A stretch of 64,000 nucleotides of DNA from Rhodospirillaceae bacterium (GCA_016722635.1 JADKIX010000011.1:383539-447538), one strand, 5' to 3'. Counted from the stretch's first letter, positions 18,141 through 28,602 are shown. Translations and numbers: made by a program. Notes: generated from the letters alone by a model not told the origin.

Positions 18141-19742
18141 GTGAAAAAATTGGCCATCAAGAAATTCTTAAGCACTTTACTGCTCGCCATCGATCATCGG
18201 GGTTGGGCATTACGTTTATTTTTGGCATGTTTAGGGATAGCGTCGACCTTTGCGCTGCCCCCTTTTCATTTTGTCCCTGTCCTTTTACCGACTTTAGCCA
18301 TTCTTGTGTGGCTGATCGATTTACAAAAAAAGCCGTGGCGGGTTTTTTTGGTTTTATGGTGGTTTGGTTTCGGACATTTTGCGTTCAGCAACGCCTGGAT
18401 GGCAAATGCCATTTTGGTAAGGTCTGAGGAATTTGGCTGGCTTTATCCCATAGCTTTAATAGGGCCGGGGGCTGTTCTGGCAACCGCCCCGGCTTTATTA
18501 TTTATGATCCTATGGCGCGTTGGCTGGCCCTACGGTATGGCCAGAATTTTATTGCTGACCTTTGCCTGGTCTTTAGCGGAATGGTTGCGTTGCTGGTTTT
18601 TGACCGGCTATCCTTGGAATTTAATCGGCTATGTTTGGTCCGCAAACTTAGCGATCCTTCAAAGTGTCAGTGTTATCGGGGTTTTAGGGCTTGGTATGCT
18701 TACCTTTTTCAGTGCGGCCACGCCAGCGTTATTTTTTGACCTGCGCATTAACAGTCATCAAATGATCATCAACCGCCCATCAAAATGGCTGGTTATACCA
18801 TTGGTTACGTTGTTGTGGGCCGGAATGGCTTTATATGGTGGGTACCGGTTAACCCAGTTTCCAACAACCTATGTGACGGATGTTGTCTTGCGGCTGGTTC
18901 AACCGGCTATTCCCCAAGAAGAAAAAATTAACTCTGAATATTATAGCAGAAATCTACAACTGTATCTGTCGCTAACTTCACAAACCCCAGGGTTTGAAAA
19001 AGTTACCCATGTTATCTGGCCCGAATCTGCTGTCAGTTATTCCTTAGAGCGTTATCCTCAATTACAGGAGGTGCTGGCGCAAGTTGTTCCCTTAAAGGGT
19101 AAATTAATTTTTGGTGCCAATCGGCTGTTGTGGGAACAAGATTCGGTTACCCAAGCATGGAATAGTCTTTATGTGCTTGATGATCAAGGTAAGATTGTTG
19201 CTTATTATGATAAAGTTCACCTAGTGCCTTTCGGGGAATATGTGCCGCTGCGCCCCTGGCTGCCTTGGCTGAATAAAATTACCCCCGGGGCACTGGATTT
19301 TTCCTCAGGCTTGGATCATGTAACCATGTCCTTTTGGGGTGACAAACTTCCCCCTTTTAGTCCTTTAATTTGTTATGAAATTATTTTCCCAGGCCAAATC
19401 AAAGCAGCAGGGCAACAACCGGAATGGATGTTAAACATTACCAATGATGGCTGGTTTGGTAACAGTGATGGGCCTTATCAACATTTTGCCATGGCGCGCG
19501 TCCGGGCGGTTGAAGAGGGGATTCCCCTGGTACGGGCAGCTGCTACGGGAATTAGTGGGGCGGTCGATCCTTACGGACGGATTATTGGCATCCTACCCTT
19601 AAATCAGCAGGGTGTCCTGGATGTCCCCTTACCCAAACCGCATCCATCCCCAACCCTTTATGCCCGCTTTGGCAATAATATATTTTTTGGGCTGCTCATT
19701 TTATTAGTTTTGTGGATTGTTTTATTGCGGCAAAGGCGGTGA
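18141..19742 (+). CDS. lnt: Apolipoprotein N-acyltransferase Lnt
   Basis: Lnt adds the third acyl chain to the N-terminal Cys of lipoproteins at the periplasmic face of the inner membrane. Several hydrophobic helices fill residues 15-240. The nitrilase-type domain follows with the catalytic triad: Glu in WPESAVSYS, Lys in YDKVHLVPFGEYVP and Cys in LICYEIIFP. A last membrane helix (about 508-527) ends the 533-residue chain. It starts at a GTG at 18141, 54 bases after corC. Confidence 0.95.
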   Translation: MKKLAIKKFLSTLLLAIDHRGWALRLFLACLGIASTFALPPFHFVPVLLPTLAILVWLIDLQKKPWRVFLVLWWFGFGHFAFSNAWMANAILVRSEEFGWLYPIALIGPGAVLATAPALLFMILWRVGWPYGMARILLLTFAWSLAEWLRCWFLTGYPWNLIGYVWSANLAILQSVSVIGVLGLGMLTFFSAATPALFFDLRINSHQMIINRPSKWLVIPLVTLLWAGMALYGGYRLTQFPTTYVTDVVLRLVQPAIPQEEKINSEYYSRNLQLYLSLTSQTPGFEKVTHVIWPESAVSYSLERYPQLQEVLAQVVPLKGKLIFGANRLLWEQDSVTQAWNSLYVLDDQGKIVAYYDKVHLVPFGEYVPLRPWLPWLNKITPGALDFSSGLDHVTMSFWGDKLPPFSPLICYEIIFPGQIKAAGQQPEWMLNITNDGWFGNSDGPYQHFAMARVRAVEEGIPLVRAAATGISGAVDPYGRIIGILPLNQQGVLDVPLPKPHPSPTLYARFGNNIFFGLLILLVLWIVLLRQRR

Positions 19743-19939
19743 TTGCCAAGTGATCAGCCATCATCGAAAATTTTATTTTCTTTTTTTATGAAACAAGATT
19801 ATTTTTCTTTTATCGACTTAATTTCGTGAAGAAAAAAGATTAAAAAATTTCTTGGGAATAGACAAATAAGCCGTGTTTCTGTGCCTCATACTTGGCAATA
19901 TAATAGAATCTCCTCACTCATTGAAAAAGGATCTTCGCC

Positions 19940-21112
19940 GTGCAATTAAAGAAAAAGAAATATTTGTTTACCAGCGAGTCAGTATCAGAAGGCCATCCGG
20001 ATAAGGTTTGTGACCGTATTTCCGATAGCATTGTGGACGCGTTCTTGGCCGTCGACCCTTACGCCAGGGTCGCTTTGGAAAGTTTGGCAACCACCAACAA
20101 GGTGGTTTTAGCCGGTGAAGTGCGCGGCCCCGCCCAAATCAACAAACAAAAAATGCAGGAAGTCACCCGTCAGGCCATTCGTGATATCGGCTATGACCAG
20201 GAAGGGTTTAACTGGCAAACCGTTGACATTGATGTGTATGTGCATAGCCAATCCGCTGATATCGCGATGGGGGTGGACGCAACGGCCGGTAAGGAAGAGG
20301 GGGCGGGCGACCAAGGGATTATGTTTGGGTATGCTTGCAAAGAAACGCCGGATTTGATGCCAGCGCCCTTATATTATGCCCACGGCATTTTAAAATCCTT
20401 ATCGCAAGCGCGGCGCAAAAACAAAAATATGGGTTTGTTCCCGGATGCCAAAAGCCAGGTTACCTTAGAATATGTTGATGGCAAGCCAGTTCGCGCCACC
20501 TCGATTGTGGTTTCAACCCAACATCATGCAGATTTAAGCCAGCAGCAAGTGCGCGAAATTGTCCGTCCCCACGTGCTGCAAATATTGCCGAAAGGTTGGA
20601 TGTGCGAAGAAAGCGAATTTTATGTGAACCCAACGGGGCGGTTTGTGATCGGTGGACCCAATGGGGATACAGGTTTAACCGGCCGGAAAATTATTGTGGA
20701 CACCTACGGTGGGGCGGCCCCCCATGGCGGTGGCGCTTTTTCCGGCAAGGATCCCACCAAGGTTGACCGTTCAGCTGCCTATGCGGCCCGGTATTTGGCA
20801 AAGAATGTGGTGGCTGCGGGGCTTGCCGATTATTGTACGATCCAGTTGGCCTATGCAATTGGGGTTGCTAAACCGCTATCGGTTTACGTCAACACCCATG
20901 GCACAGGCAAGGTGGATGAAGACGTATTATCCACAAAGTTACAGCAATTGGTTAATTTAAGCCCACGCGGCATTCGGGAAAAACTGCAGCTGAACCGGCC
21001 GATTTACGCCCGCACCTCTGCTTATGGCCATTTTGGTCAAAAACCCCAGGCAGATGGCGGATTTTCATGGGAGAAACTGGATTTGGCCGAGGAACTGAAA
21101 TCGGCTTTTTAA
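19940..21112 (+). CDS. metK: S-adenosylmethionine synthetase
   Basis: MetK makes S-adenosylmethionine from methionine and ATP. The N-terminal [18 protein letters not shown], the ATP motif [12 protein letters not shown] and the P-loop-like [20 protein letters not shown] are all present over 390 residues. The start is a GTG at 19940 with AAGGATC upstream. About 200 AT-rich bases separate it from lnt; I looked for a SAM-II or SAH riboswitch there and found neither. trmB starts 2 bases after the stop. Confidence 0.96.
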   Translation: MQLKKKKYLFTSESVSEGHPDKVCDRISDSIVDAFLAVDPYARVALESLATTNKVVLAGEVRGPAQINKQKMQEVTRQAIRDIGYDQEGFNWQTVDIDVYVHSQSADIAMGVDATAGKEEGAGDQGIMFGYACKETPDLMPAPLYYAHGILKSLSQARRKNKNMGLFPDAKSQVTLEYVDGKPVRATSIVVSTQHHADLSQQQVREIVRPHVLQILPKGWMCEESEFYVNPTGRFVIGGPNGDTGLTGRKIIVDTYGGAAPHGGGAFSGKDPTKVDRSAAYAARYLAKNVVAAGLADYCTIQLAYAIGVAKPLSVYVNTHGTGKVDEDVLSTKLQQLVNLSPRGIREKLQLNRPIYARTSAYGHFGQKPQADGGFSWEKLDLAEELKSAF

Positions 21113-21114
21113 AG

Positions 21115-21810
21115 ATGTCTATTCCCTCGATTGACTCGCGCTTTTATGGCCGCCGGAAAGGGCGGCCGATGCGCGTCCAGCGGCAGCATGATTTCAATGA
21201 ATTGTTGCCAAAATTTTCTTTCGAATTGCCTGCAGCGCCGTTTAATCCAGCTGTTTTGTTTCCTTTTCCTGTACACGGGATGTGGCTGGAGATCGGTTTT
21301 GGTTTCGGGGAGCATTTGGCCGAAATGGCCAAATCTTTCCCTCAAATCGGTATGATCGGTTGTGAAGTGTTTGAAAATGGGGTGGGGAATTTGCTGTCCA
21401 CCATTGGGGAAAAACAATTGCAAAATATCCGGATTTTCCCCAAGCCTGCCCAACCGTTACTCAAAATGTTACCGGAACAATCAATCGACCGGATTTTTTT
21501 ACTGTTTGCCGATCCTTGGCCGAAAAAACGTCATGCCCGCAGGCGTTTTGTTAACCCCGAGAATCTAGCTTTATTGGCAAAAATCTTAAAAGACGGCGGT
21601 GAATTTCGTTTAGCCAGCGATGACTACGGCCTGATTACCTGGATTTCTGAACATATGTTGAAAAATCAAGATTTCCGTTGGTTGGCTGAAAGTGCGGATG
21701 ATTGGTTAAAAAGGCCCGAGGGTTGGCCAGCCACCCGTTATGAGGAAAAGGCCATTAATAAAGGCATCCAACCCGTCTATTGGCGGTTTGAGCGGACAGC
21801 CAGAAAATAG
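21115..21810 (+). CDS. trmB: tRNA (guanine-N7)-methyltransferase TrmB
   Basis: TrmB methylates G46 of tRNA with S-adenosylmethionine. The SAM-binding segment is WLEIGFGFGEHLAEMA, followed by GCEVFENGVGNLL and the catalytic-loop stretch FADPWPKKRHARRRFV. The ATG at 21115 (MSIPSIDSRFYGRRKG) is chosen because homologues start there; the frame itself opens inside metK. The length is 231 residues. The metK-trmB pair is a common alphaproteobacterial linkage. Confidence 0.94.
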   Translation: MSIPSIDSRFYGRRKGRPMRVQRQHDFNELLPKFSFELPAAPFNPAVLFPFPVHGMWLEIGFGFGEHLAEMAKSFPQIGMIGCEVFENGVGNLLSTIGEKQLQNIRIFPKPAQPLLKMLPEQSIDRIFLLFADPWPKKRHARRRFVNPENLALLAKILKDGGEFRLASDDYGLITWISEHMLKNQDFRWLAESADDWLKRPEGWPATRYEEKAINKGIQPVYWRFERTARK

Positions 21811-21880
21811 ATTTTGTTTTCTTAAGAAACCCTATTGGTCTTTTTTATGATAATAAGGTGGCGGTGTCTTGTTTAGACTT

Positions 21881-21900
21881 ATCTACGCCAGCCCCTAAAA
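21881..21900 (+). repeat. 20-base dispersed repeat, copy 1
   Basis: The 20 bases ATCTACGCCAGCCCCTAAAA occur here, just after trmB and before the plsC stop, and again at 30246-30265. Both copies are intergenic and in the same orientation. No further copy was noticed by eye. Confidence 0.7.
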
Positions 21901-21908
21901 TATTTCTC

Positions 21909-22700
21909 CTAGATGTCCAACCGCTTTGAGGCGGCCTCAATCTGTTGCCTTAGGGTGCTAAGGAATTGTTGCTTATCCAATCCCGGGGGCAAGGGGGATA
22001 GGAATTCCATGGTAATAGTGCCTGGGTATTTCAGCAAACTTTTGCGGCGCCAATGTTTCCCAGAATTCAAAGCCACCGGCACAACCGGTACGTTTAAATG
22101 TTGGTATAAAGCGGCAATACCGGCATGGTAAGGCCCTGTCTGCCCAGGGGGCATGCGGGTGCCTTCGGGGAAGATGACGATTGAACGGCCTTGGGTAAGA
22201 CGCAGGCGGGCATTTTGCAGCAATTGCTGCATGCTGCGCCGGCGTTCGCGCCGGTTAATGGAAATCATGTTTAACCCCCACATAAACCAGCCGAATAAAG
22301 GCACCCATAATAATTCCCGCTTCAACACAAAAGCTGGCTGTTTGCTGACCAGCAAAAAAGTCAGTGTTTCCCAAGCTGATTGGTGTTTGACTGCAAAAAT
22401 CACCGGGGTGTTGGGAATATTTTCTAATCCCTTAAATTGATGGCGGATTAAGGTAATTTCCTGAAGCAACCAACAAGTCACCCGCACCCACAGTCGGCCA
22501 CATTCAAAGGTTGCTTGCCTTGAAAGGGGTAAGCAAGGCAAAGAAATGGTCATAATCAAAAAACTCCAGCCATAAAAAGCGATGGTAAAACTAAGGGAGC
22601 GCAGCCAAGTTTCTTGTTTTTCGGATAATAAGCCACGGGACTTAGGGAAGGGTTTATTTGTTTTTTGATCCATTGAGGTTACCAAATTTCTTCTAGCCAT
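21909..22700 (-). CDS. plsC: 1-acyl-sn-glycerol-3-phosphate acyltransferase
   Basis: PlsC makes phosphatidic acid from lysophosphatidic acid. The H-x4-D motif appears as VKHQSAWETL, where Glu replaces the usual Asp, as in many PlsC proteins of this group. The second motif is FPEGTRMPPG, and NMISINRRERR lies between them. A hydrophobic N-terminal helix is present. The gene overlaps the end of the upstream ydcF-like gene by 22 bases if started at 22700; an internal ATG at 22673 would remove most of the overlap. It is the last gene of the ftsE-ftsX-ydcF-plsC run. Confidence 0.9.
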   Translation of the reverse strand: MARRNLVTSMDQKTNKPFPKSRGLLSEKQETWLRSLSFTIAFYGWSFLIMTISLPCLPLSRQATFECGRLWVRVTCWLLQEITLIRHQFKGLENIPNTPVIFAVKHQSAWETLTFLLVSKQPAFVLKRELLWVPLFGWFMWGLNMISINRRERRRSMQQLLQNARLRLTQGRSIVIFPEGTRMPPGQTGPYHAGIAALYQHLNVPVVPVALNSGKHWRRKSLLKYPGTITMEFLSPLPPGLDKQQFLSTLRQQIEAASKRLDI

Positions 22701-23314
22701 TGGCGGGCGGCAACGAGCAGGAATTTGTTATATTCTTCGGCTAATTTCCACAGATATTTGACGTTGATTTTGCCATCATCAACCGATTTAAGGAAATCGG
22801 AAGGTACAGATGAGTAATATAATTTGGTATGGGGCAACGCCATTTGCAGTTCTGTCATGCTGCGCAACAAATGGTAATCAGATGTAATGACCAGCAATTC
22901 TTGATATCCATGCCGCTCCACCCAATATTTGGTTTCTTTAGCATTGCCGATGGTATCACGCGCTTCATATCCCAAATCAATACAGCAGGATAGCCAATTG
23001 ATATTTTCCCCAGTCAAGGCAGAAGAGGCAGGGGTTAGGATGGCGGGTAAGGATACAGATGGGTCGACCCCTGAAATCAACAAGCGTTCAACCTGATTGG
23101 TAAGTAGAAAATTAATCCCTTGTTCTATGCGGCGAAAGCCTGGCCCCCCTGTTAAAATCACCCCGCTTTGAAAACGGGTGGTTGGTAAAAAATTATCGTG
23201 ACGGGGACTTTGGTTGATATAACCTACAAAACCCATGACCCAAAAAACCGCTAGCAAAAAAACCGTCCTGCAAAATCGGCAGCGAAATAATAAGGACGAT
23301 AGAAATCCTCGCAT
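22679..23314 (-). CDS. YdcF/SanA-family (DUF218) membrane protein
   Basis: A 211-residue protein with one N-terminal membrane helix (about residues 12-32) and a DUF218 domain in the periplasm. Typical motifs are ILTGGPGFRRIEQGINFL, LISGVDP, ARDTIGNAKETKYW and LLVITSDYHLLRSM. Family members (ElyC, SanA) affect cell-wall precursor lipid handling and envelope barrier function. Its place between ftsX and plsC agrees with an envelope role. The exact reaction is unknown. Confidence 0.88.
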   Translation of the reverse strand: MRGFLSSLLFRCRFCRTVFLLAVFWVMGFVGYINQSPRHDNFLPTTRFQSGVILTGGPGFRRIEQGINFLLTNQVERLLISGVDPSVSLPAILTPASSALTGENINWLSCCIDLGYEARDTIGNAKETKYWVERHGYQELLVITSDYHLLRSMTELQMALPHTKLYYSSVPSDFLKSVDDGKINVKYLWKLAEEYNKFLLVAARQWLEEIW

Positions 23315-23334
23315 GATCCATCCTCAATGTTATA

Positions 23335-24207
23335 TCAAGAGAGTGAGCGTAAAACGGTATAGCGCGCCGTAAGCATTGCAATAATCCCTGCTGAAACCGG
23401 TAAAAGCGATAACAGAACCCAATGCCAAAAAGATAAGGTCAGTTTTGGTAGGATGATAGAGCTTAGGGAACCCAGCACATATTCGATTGCCAGCAAAGTC
23501 AACCCCGCCAGGCAAGCCCCAATGATGCCGCCCATGATTCCCAAGCGCAGCGAATGGTTCTGGAATTGCTTGGCGATATAGCGATTAGGGGCGCCCACCA
23601 AATGCACAACATCGACAATACGCCGGTTGATGGCCAAACCTGTGCGGGTAACGAAAATCACCGTAATAACGGTGGCCGCCTCAACCACCAAAATCAAAAA
23701 ATAAGACAGGCCTTGTAAGGATTCGGCAAAACTGAGCAATTCGGATAACCAGCCTTGATGGTCGTCTAACAATATGTCTGGTGAAACTATCGCTAAGGAT
23801 TTCCGCAATTCTGCAATGCGGGCCGGGTTGGTTGATTGATATTCCACCGCAATCAGGTCAGGGATAGGCAATTGTTGGAAATTGCTGTTGTTACCCAACC
23901 AAGGTTCCAGCATTTTCGCCGTTGTTGCAGGGTCAATGATTGCTGCTTTGGTAACCCAGGGAGTGGTGCGGATAACCTGCAAGGCTTTTTCCCGCAAAAC
24001 GGTTTGCTCCGTGGCCATTGATGGCGGCGGCAGCATCACGGTCATACTGCCCTGCAAGCCGGTGTTCCAACGGGCGGCCAGGCGGTCAAGGGCTAAACTG
24101 CTGGCCAAGGCCAACATGCCGATATACACCATAAACGCCATAATCCAGGGCAAAAAGCGGCCCGAGGAATCTTGGCCAAGCGGCAGGGTAACGGAAAAAA
24201 AGCCCAT
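23335..24207 (-). CDS. ftsX: Cell division protein FtsX
   Basis: FtsX is the membrane half of the FtsEX complex, which couples division to activation of peptidoglycan hydrolases. The 290-residue protein has one N-terminal helix, a periplasmic loop of about 130 residues, then three helices with the family segment NRRIVDVVHLVGAPNRYIAK between the second and third. It starts 1 base after the ftsE stop, so translation is coupled. Confidence 0.93.
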   Translation of the reverse strand: MGFFSVTLPLGQDSSGRFLPWIMAFMVYIGMLALASSLALDRLAARWNTGLQGSMTVMLPPPSMATEQTVLREKALQVIRTTPWVTKAAIIDPATTAKMLEPWLGNNSNFQQLPIPDLIAVEYQSTNPARIAELRKSLAIVSPDILLDDHQGWLSELLSFAESLQGLSYFLILVVEAATVITVIFVTRTGLAINRRIVDVVHLVGAPNRYIAKQFQNHSLRLGIMGGIIGACLAGLTLLAIEYVLGSLSSIILPKLTLSFWHWVLLSLLPVSAGIIAMLTARYTVLRSLS

Positions 24208-24208
24208 G

Positions 24209-24886
24209 TTAACTAACTCCGGGCGGCAGGAAAGATAACTGCCCGTTATGGATATGCATTTGCGGATAGGGAAAGCTATGGATCAAATTTTCACTATGGG
24301 TGGCAATAATAATGGTTGTGCCGGTTTTATTAAGTTCTTCAAACAAATACATGAGACGCATGGACATCGGCTCATCCAAGTTACCGGTCGGCTCATCCGC
24401 CAGCAGTAAACTGGGGCGGCTGATAATCGCCCGGGCAATCGCCACCCGTTGCTGTTGCCCGCCGGATAGCGTGCGCGGGTAATTGTAAAGATAGTCAGCT
24501 AACCCCACCCAAATTAGCAATTCGGATACATGTTCCCGAACTTGGGCTTCCGAGACGCCGATCACCCGTAAGGGCAAGGCCACATTATCAAAAGCGGTTA
24601 AGTTATCCAAAAGGCGGAAATCCTGGAAAACCACCCCGATCCGCCTGCGGATCAACGGATATTCCTGCCGCCTTAAACGGATGACGTCACGGCCGAATAA
24701 TCGCAAAGTCCCTGCGGATGGCTGTTGACCCAAATACATCATCCGCAACAGGGATGATTTGCCAGCACCAGAGGCGCCGGTCAGGAAATGGAATGTTCCG
24801 GGGGTCAGGGTAAAAGAAATATCCCGCAATATTTCCGGCTCATTGCCATAACGCATGGATACATGTTCAAATAAAACCAACATCAC
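24209..24886 (-). CDS. ftsE: Cell division ATP-binding protein FtsE
   Basis: The ATPase partner of FtsX. Walker A GASGAGKSS, the ABC signature LSGGQQQRVAIARA and Walker B LLLADEPTGNLD are intact. The frame extends to 24910, but the ATG at 24886 (MLVLFEHVSMRYG) matches the family start. The 225-residue length is normal. It is divergent from the zinc-ribbon gene at 25056, with about 170 bases between them for both promoters. Confidence 0.95.
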   Translation of the reverse strand: MMLVLFEHVSMRYGNEPEILRDISFTLTPGTFHFLTGASGAGKSSLLRMMYLGQQPSAGTLRLFGRDVIRLRRQEYPLIRRRIGVVFQDFRLLDNLTAFDNVALPLRVIGVSEAQVREHVSELLIWVGLADYLYNYPRTLSGGQQQRVAIARAIISRPSLLLADEPTGNLDEPMSMRLMYLFEELNKTGTTIIIATHSENLIHSFPYPQMHIHNGQLSFLPPGVS

Positions 24887-25055
24887 TCCGTATAGGTAAA
24901 AATCCACCAAATGATTGCTTGCTTCAGGCGAATCGGCACAGTATAAAACATTAAATAACGCGCATCAGATTTGGATTATACGTTGTTTGATCAATTTCTA
25001 GCAAATTTTTTACCAAATGATAACAAAAATAATCAGCTATTATGGTGATTAACGG

Positions 25056-25823
25056 ATGATTACCACTTGTCCAGCGTGTCATACAGGTTATTTAGTTGCG
25101 GATCATCTCCTGGGCCTACAGGGCCGGACGGTGCAATGTGCCCGTTGCCAGCATCGTTGGTGGCAAGAACCTGCCGATCCGCACAAAAACGGTATCCCGC
25201 TGCCAGAAATGGGGGATACCCACAATAAAAGCGGTCATGGCGGCGATGAAACCCCGCCCCCAGCCTTTACTTCCAATAGCACATCAGCCAATGATTCGCC
25301 AATGGTTGCAGATTTGCCCAGAAAAATCCAATTGCCAGCAATTTTTAAGCCGCCTGTCCCTAAGCGCTGGATATTTAGGACTTGGGGGAAAGCCTGCATC
25401 GGATTAGGGATTGGTATTTTGGTTTTATTAGGGTTGCAACGCCCGCTGATTAAAATATGGCCGGGTTTGAATGCGGCGTATGGCTGGATAGGGTTGGGTA
25501 TTATCGGGGCTGGGCTTGAGATTACCGATGTCCGCATCTTGCAAACGCCGCCAAGTGATACGCCGGAACTGGCGCCACTTGCTACCCTGGTTGTCGAAGG
25601 CCGGATTGTCAATTTAACCCACTTACCCCAACCGCTTCCTCCCTTGCGGGTCATTGTGAGGGAGGAGGGGACAAACAATTGGTTGCAAGAATGGACTTTT
25701 CACGCCCCTGTTAAGGAACTAGCGCCCCTGCAATCAATTGTGGTGCAATCCACCCTTTATCACCCGCCAGCTACCAAACTATATGTTCAGCTTGAATTTG
25801 CCGACCCGACTAGTGGACGTTAA
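25056..25823 (+). CDS. MJ0042-type zinc-ribbon membrane protein (DUF3426-like)
   Basis: A 255-residue protein with an N-terminal zinc ribbon of two CxxC pairs (CPACHTGYL and CARCQHRWW). A Pro-rich linker follows, then one membrane helix near residues 122-142 and a C-terminal extracytoplasmic domain that fits DUF3426. Such genes commonly lie divergent to ftsE in alphaproteobacteria, as here. The function is not known; a regulatory or envelope-sensing role is only a guess from architecture. Confidence 0.85.
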   Translation: MITTCPACHTGYLVADHLLGLQGRTVQCARCQHRWWQEPADPHKNGIPLPEMGDTHNKSGHGGDETPPPAFTSNSTSANDSPMVADLPRKIQLPAIFKPPVPKRWIFRTWGKACIGLGIGILVLLGLQRPLIKIWPGLNAAYGWIGLGIIGAGLEITDVRILQTPPSDTPELAPLATLVVEGRIVNLTHLPQPLPPLRVIVREEGTNNWLQEWTFHAPVKELAPLQSIVVQSTLYHPPATKLYVQLEFADPTSGR

Positions 25824-25981
25824 GCGTATCAGCAAAATTACGAATTGCGAAACATCTCTTGGTACAAGGGAATGTTCTTGATAGGAGGCCAAGGGGGAAC
25901 AGGGCAACAGCTTTGCCCATTTGATCAAAAGTCAATCAAAATATTGTCTGTCTGCCGTTCTTAAAGGTACAAGGATGGACT

Positions 25982-28576
25982 TTAAAACAATTGCAGCAAC
26001 CGTTGCAGATATTCGCGTTCAATGGCTGGGCGGCTTAAATCAGCAGCGCGGCGACGCAATTCTTCCAAAATATTTCGGGATTTTTGCATCGTTTGGGCAT
26101 CTGGGATTTTAACCTGGCCTTCATCCATCCGTCCTTGTCCGGGATCTTGGCGGCCAAGCGGGTCACGTCCGCCGTCATTACGGCGGACTGTTTGATTGCC
26201 GTTGGGGTCAAGCCTTTTTGCCAGCATTTCCCCTAATTCCCGGCTGCCGTTTTGTAACTGCTCAAGCGCCCGCCCCATGGCTTCCCCTGCGGCGTCTGGA
26301 TTACCTTGGCGGAAGGCTTGTTCTGCTTCGCGCATGGCTTGCTCAGCCTCGCCAAAACTTTGAGGGATGTCCCCAAGCAATTCGCCCATTTGCCGCATTT
26401 GTTCGCCCAATTGTTCCCGAAGTTGCTGTTGCTCTTGGGCATTGTCGCGATTTTGGCCAGGATTATTTCCTTGTTGGGATTGCCCAAAACTGCGATCCAT
26501 CAGGTCTTGCTGATCTTGCATCAAACCATTCAAGCCCTTATTCAACTGCGATTCCGGGGAAGGCAGTGGATCGCCATTCTGCCTTGAGTTTTGGCCCGTT
26601 TGAGGGTTACCTGACCCTTGGCCTTGGCCGGGTGAGGGGGTCAAATTATCCATCAATTCTTCTAACTGTGACAACATATCTTGTGCAGCCTCCCGGGCGC
26701 CGCTGCGTGCCATATTTTCCGCCTGGTCCAACATACGCTGCAAATCTTCTTGGGTGATCGTTTGGCCGTTGCCGCCATTTTTAAACTGGCCGTTACCCTG
26801 TTGCGCTTCGCCTTGGTCTTGCCCCTCTTGCTCAGCATTTTGCTGGTCTTGCTGGGCTTTATCTTGCATCGATGACATGTAATTGTTCATCGCCTCCCGC
26901 AATTCCTGCATACGTTCTTGTAATTCCTGGTCAGATGCCCCGTTGTTCAAGGCTTCCTGCATATTTTGTTGGGCATTCCGCAGCTCTTGTTCGGCGTCGG
27001 ATAAATTGCCGTCCTCAATTCTTAAAGCCACTTTCCATAAAATATCTTGCACTTCAGGGATTGCCTTATCGCCCTGGTCTTGCAACAAACGTTCCAATGA
27101 TGACCGCAGGCCTAAAGTGACTAGGCTGTCATCTCGGTATTCAGCAGGTTGGCTGCTGATATGATGCAAAGACATCGCAACCGGCAGGCGCATTTCCTGG
27201 TTATAGATCAGGTTTAACATCCGCCTTTGGATAATAACAGCTTGTGCTAAGGGATGCTTGAATTGGCGCTGCGGCAGTAACATCTCAACGGGTTTGCTGC
27301 GGCCGAACTGGCCGCTACTGTCGGTTGCGATTAACTGAACCTTTACGGGCAATCCCGCCCAACGATGGGCGGCGCTGTCATATAATTTACTGCCCTCCAC
27401 AATCTTGGAATTATTTTTTGTGACGACCGGTAATACCACCTCTATCGTTTCTTGTTGATCAGAATGGGCTTGATCGTTGAGCAAGGTGATGATCGCTTTG
27501 ACCGATTGCAATTGATAATCATCGCTGGCAACATATTTCAAATCCAAACGCCCACGGCCTGTGCCGGTTGGTTGTTTAGCGAAAGAAATAACGGGGGGGG
27601 TATCCGGCATAATACGGATGCTCCATTCCCCCAATAATTCTTGACCTTGCTTAAGGGTAATACGGGTACCCACCAGTAACAAACCTTTTCCTTGGAAAGT
27701 ACCGTTCGTAATTTGTTGGATTGATACGGGGATATCACCACCCATGACATCGGGGGCTAACCCGTTGCCCCCACTTAACCCGATGTTAAGCACGCTGCCC
27801 TCAGGAATTTCAAGAGTGGCGGTTTTATTACCTGCCGATGGCTTAACAAAAGGGTGATCAGCCGTTGCTAAAAAAATAGGGGATTGCCCCGTATAAGCGG
27901 GGGGGGAGATCCAAATATCCAATAATAAAGGGGTTTTGGCGAGAGGTAGCCCAGGATCATTGGGTGAAGCTTGTGGTAGGAACAGGGCTTGCTGTAACCG
28001 TTGCCAAGGGCTGCTGTTTGGCAAGAAAATGGCCAGGAATAGGGCAGCCACCGCCAACCCCCGCAATCCGAAGGGATCGCGACGAAATAAGCGTGGCCTT
28101 GGGGTTACGGCTTGCATAGTGCCGATTTTATGGATGAGTTGTTGCTGGTGGGCTTGCCATAAAACTTGCGAAAAACCATCATCGGCGCCGCCTGCCAAAC
28201 GGTCATGCAATTGGCTAACCGGGTGGCCACTCAATTGATTTTCTTGTTCCAGGCGGCGGTGAATTTCAGCAGGGGCGGGTTTTCGGCTGGTCCGCCACCA
28301 ATATGTCACACTTCCGACCAATCCAATCCCTAAAAGGGCTAGCAAGCCCCCATGTGCCCAACCTGGTAATAAGGGCAGTAAACCTGAAAATAATAGGGCA
28401 AAACCCAAGCATAGGCTCAGTAAAAATGGCCAGCTTTCATACCAGGCTTTTTCCCACCACAAAGCCCTTGATGATTGCCGCAAACGCTTGAGGATAGATG
28501 AAGGCAATAACGGCCCCCCTGCTGACGGCGGGGCTTTTTGATTGGGCTGTAATACAGAACGGCGCGAATGTGACAT
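25982..28576 (-). CDS. TIGR02302-family (DUF4175) large membrane protein
   Basis: An 864-residue protein of a family nearly confined to alphaproteobacteria. Two hydrophobic helices lie near the N-terminus (about residues 45-90), then a periplasmic beta-rich region with PAYTGQSPIFL. The long C-terminal half is very rich in Gln, Asn and Gly with coiled-coil helices. The frame opens at 28615, but the ATG at 28576 (MSHSRRS) has AGGAAGG directly before it and avoids overlap with lysA. Function is unknown. Linkage to lysA and a small lipoprotein is conserved in the class. Confidence 0.88.
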   Translation of the reverse strand: MSHSRRSVLQPNQKAPPSAGGPLLPSSILKRLRQSSRALWWEKAWYESWPFLLSLCLGFALLFSGLLPLLPGWAHGGLLALLGIGLVGSVTYWWRTSRKPAPAEIHRRLEQENQLSGHPVSQLHDRLAGGADDGFSQVLWQAHQQQLIHKIGTMQAVTPRPRLFRRDPFGLRGLAVAALFLAIFLPNSSPWQRLQQALFLPQASPNDPGLPLAKTPLLLDIWISPPAYTGQSPIFLATADHPFVKPSAGNKTATLEIPEGSVLNIGLSGGNGLAPDVMGGDIPVSIQQITNGTFQGKGLLLVGTRITLKQGQELLGEWSIRIMPDTPPVISFAKQPTGTGRGRLDLKYVASDDYQLQSVKAIITLLNDQAHSDQQETIEVVLPVVTKNNSKIVEGSKLYDSAAHRWAGLPVKVQLIATDSSGQFGRSKPVEMLLPQRQFKHPLAQAVIIQRRMLNLIYNQEMRLPVAMSLHHISSQPAEYRDDSLVTLGLRSSLERLLQDQGDKAIPEVQDILWKVALRIEDGNLSDAEQELRNAQQNMQEALNNGASDQELQERMQELREAMNNYMSSMQDKAQQDQQNAEQEGQDQGEAQQGNGQFKNGGNGQTITQEDLQRMLDQAENMARSGAREAAQDMLSQLEELMDNLTPSPGQGQGSGNPQTGQNSRQNGDPLPSPESQLNKGLNGLMQDQQDLMDRSFGQSQQGNNPGQNRDNAQEQQQLREQLGEQMRQMGELLGDIPQSFGEAEQAMREAEQAFRQGNPDAAGEAMGRALEQLQNGSRELGEMLAKRLDPNGNQTVRRNDGGRDPLGRQDPGQGRMDEGQVKIPDAQTMQKSRNILEELRRRAADLSRPAIEREYLQRLLQLF

Positions 28577-28602
28577 GTCCTTCCTCACTTCAACCAAATA
28601 GC

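Noticed and set aside
19743..19939. Possible SAM-responsive riboswitch upstream of metK
   Set aside because: I looked for SAM-II and SAH riboswitch cores and found neither; only AT-rich DNA and a weak hairpin are present.
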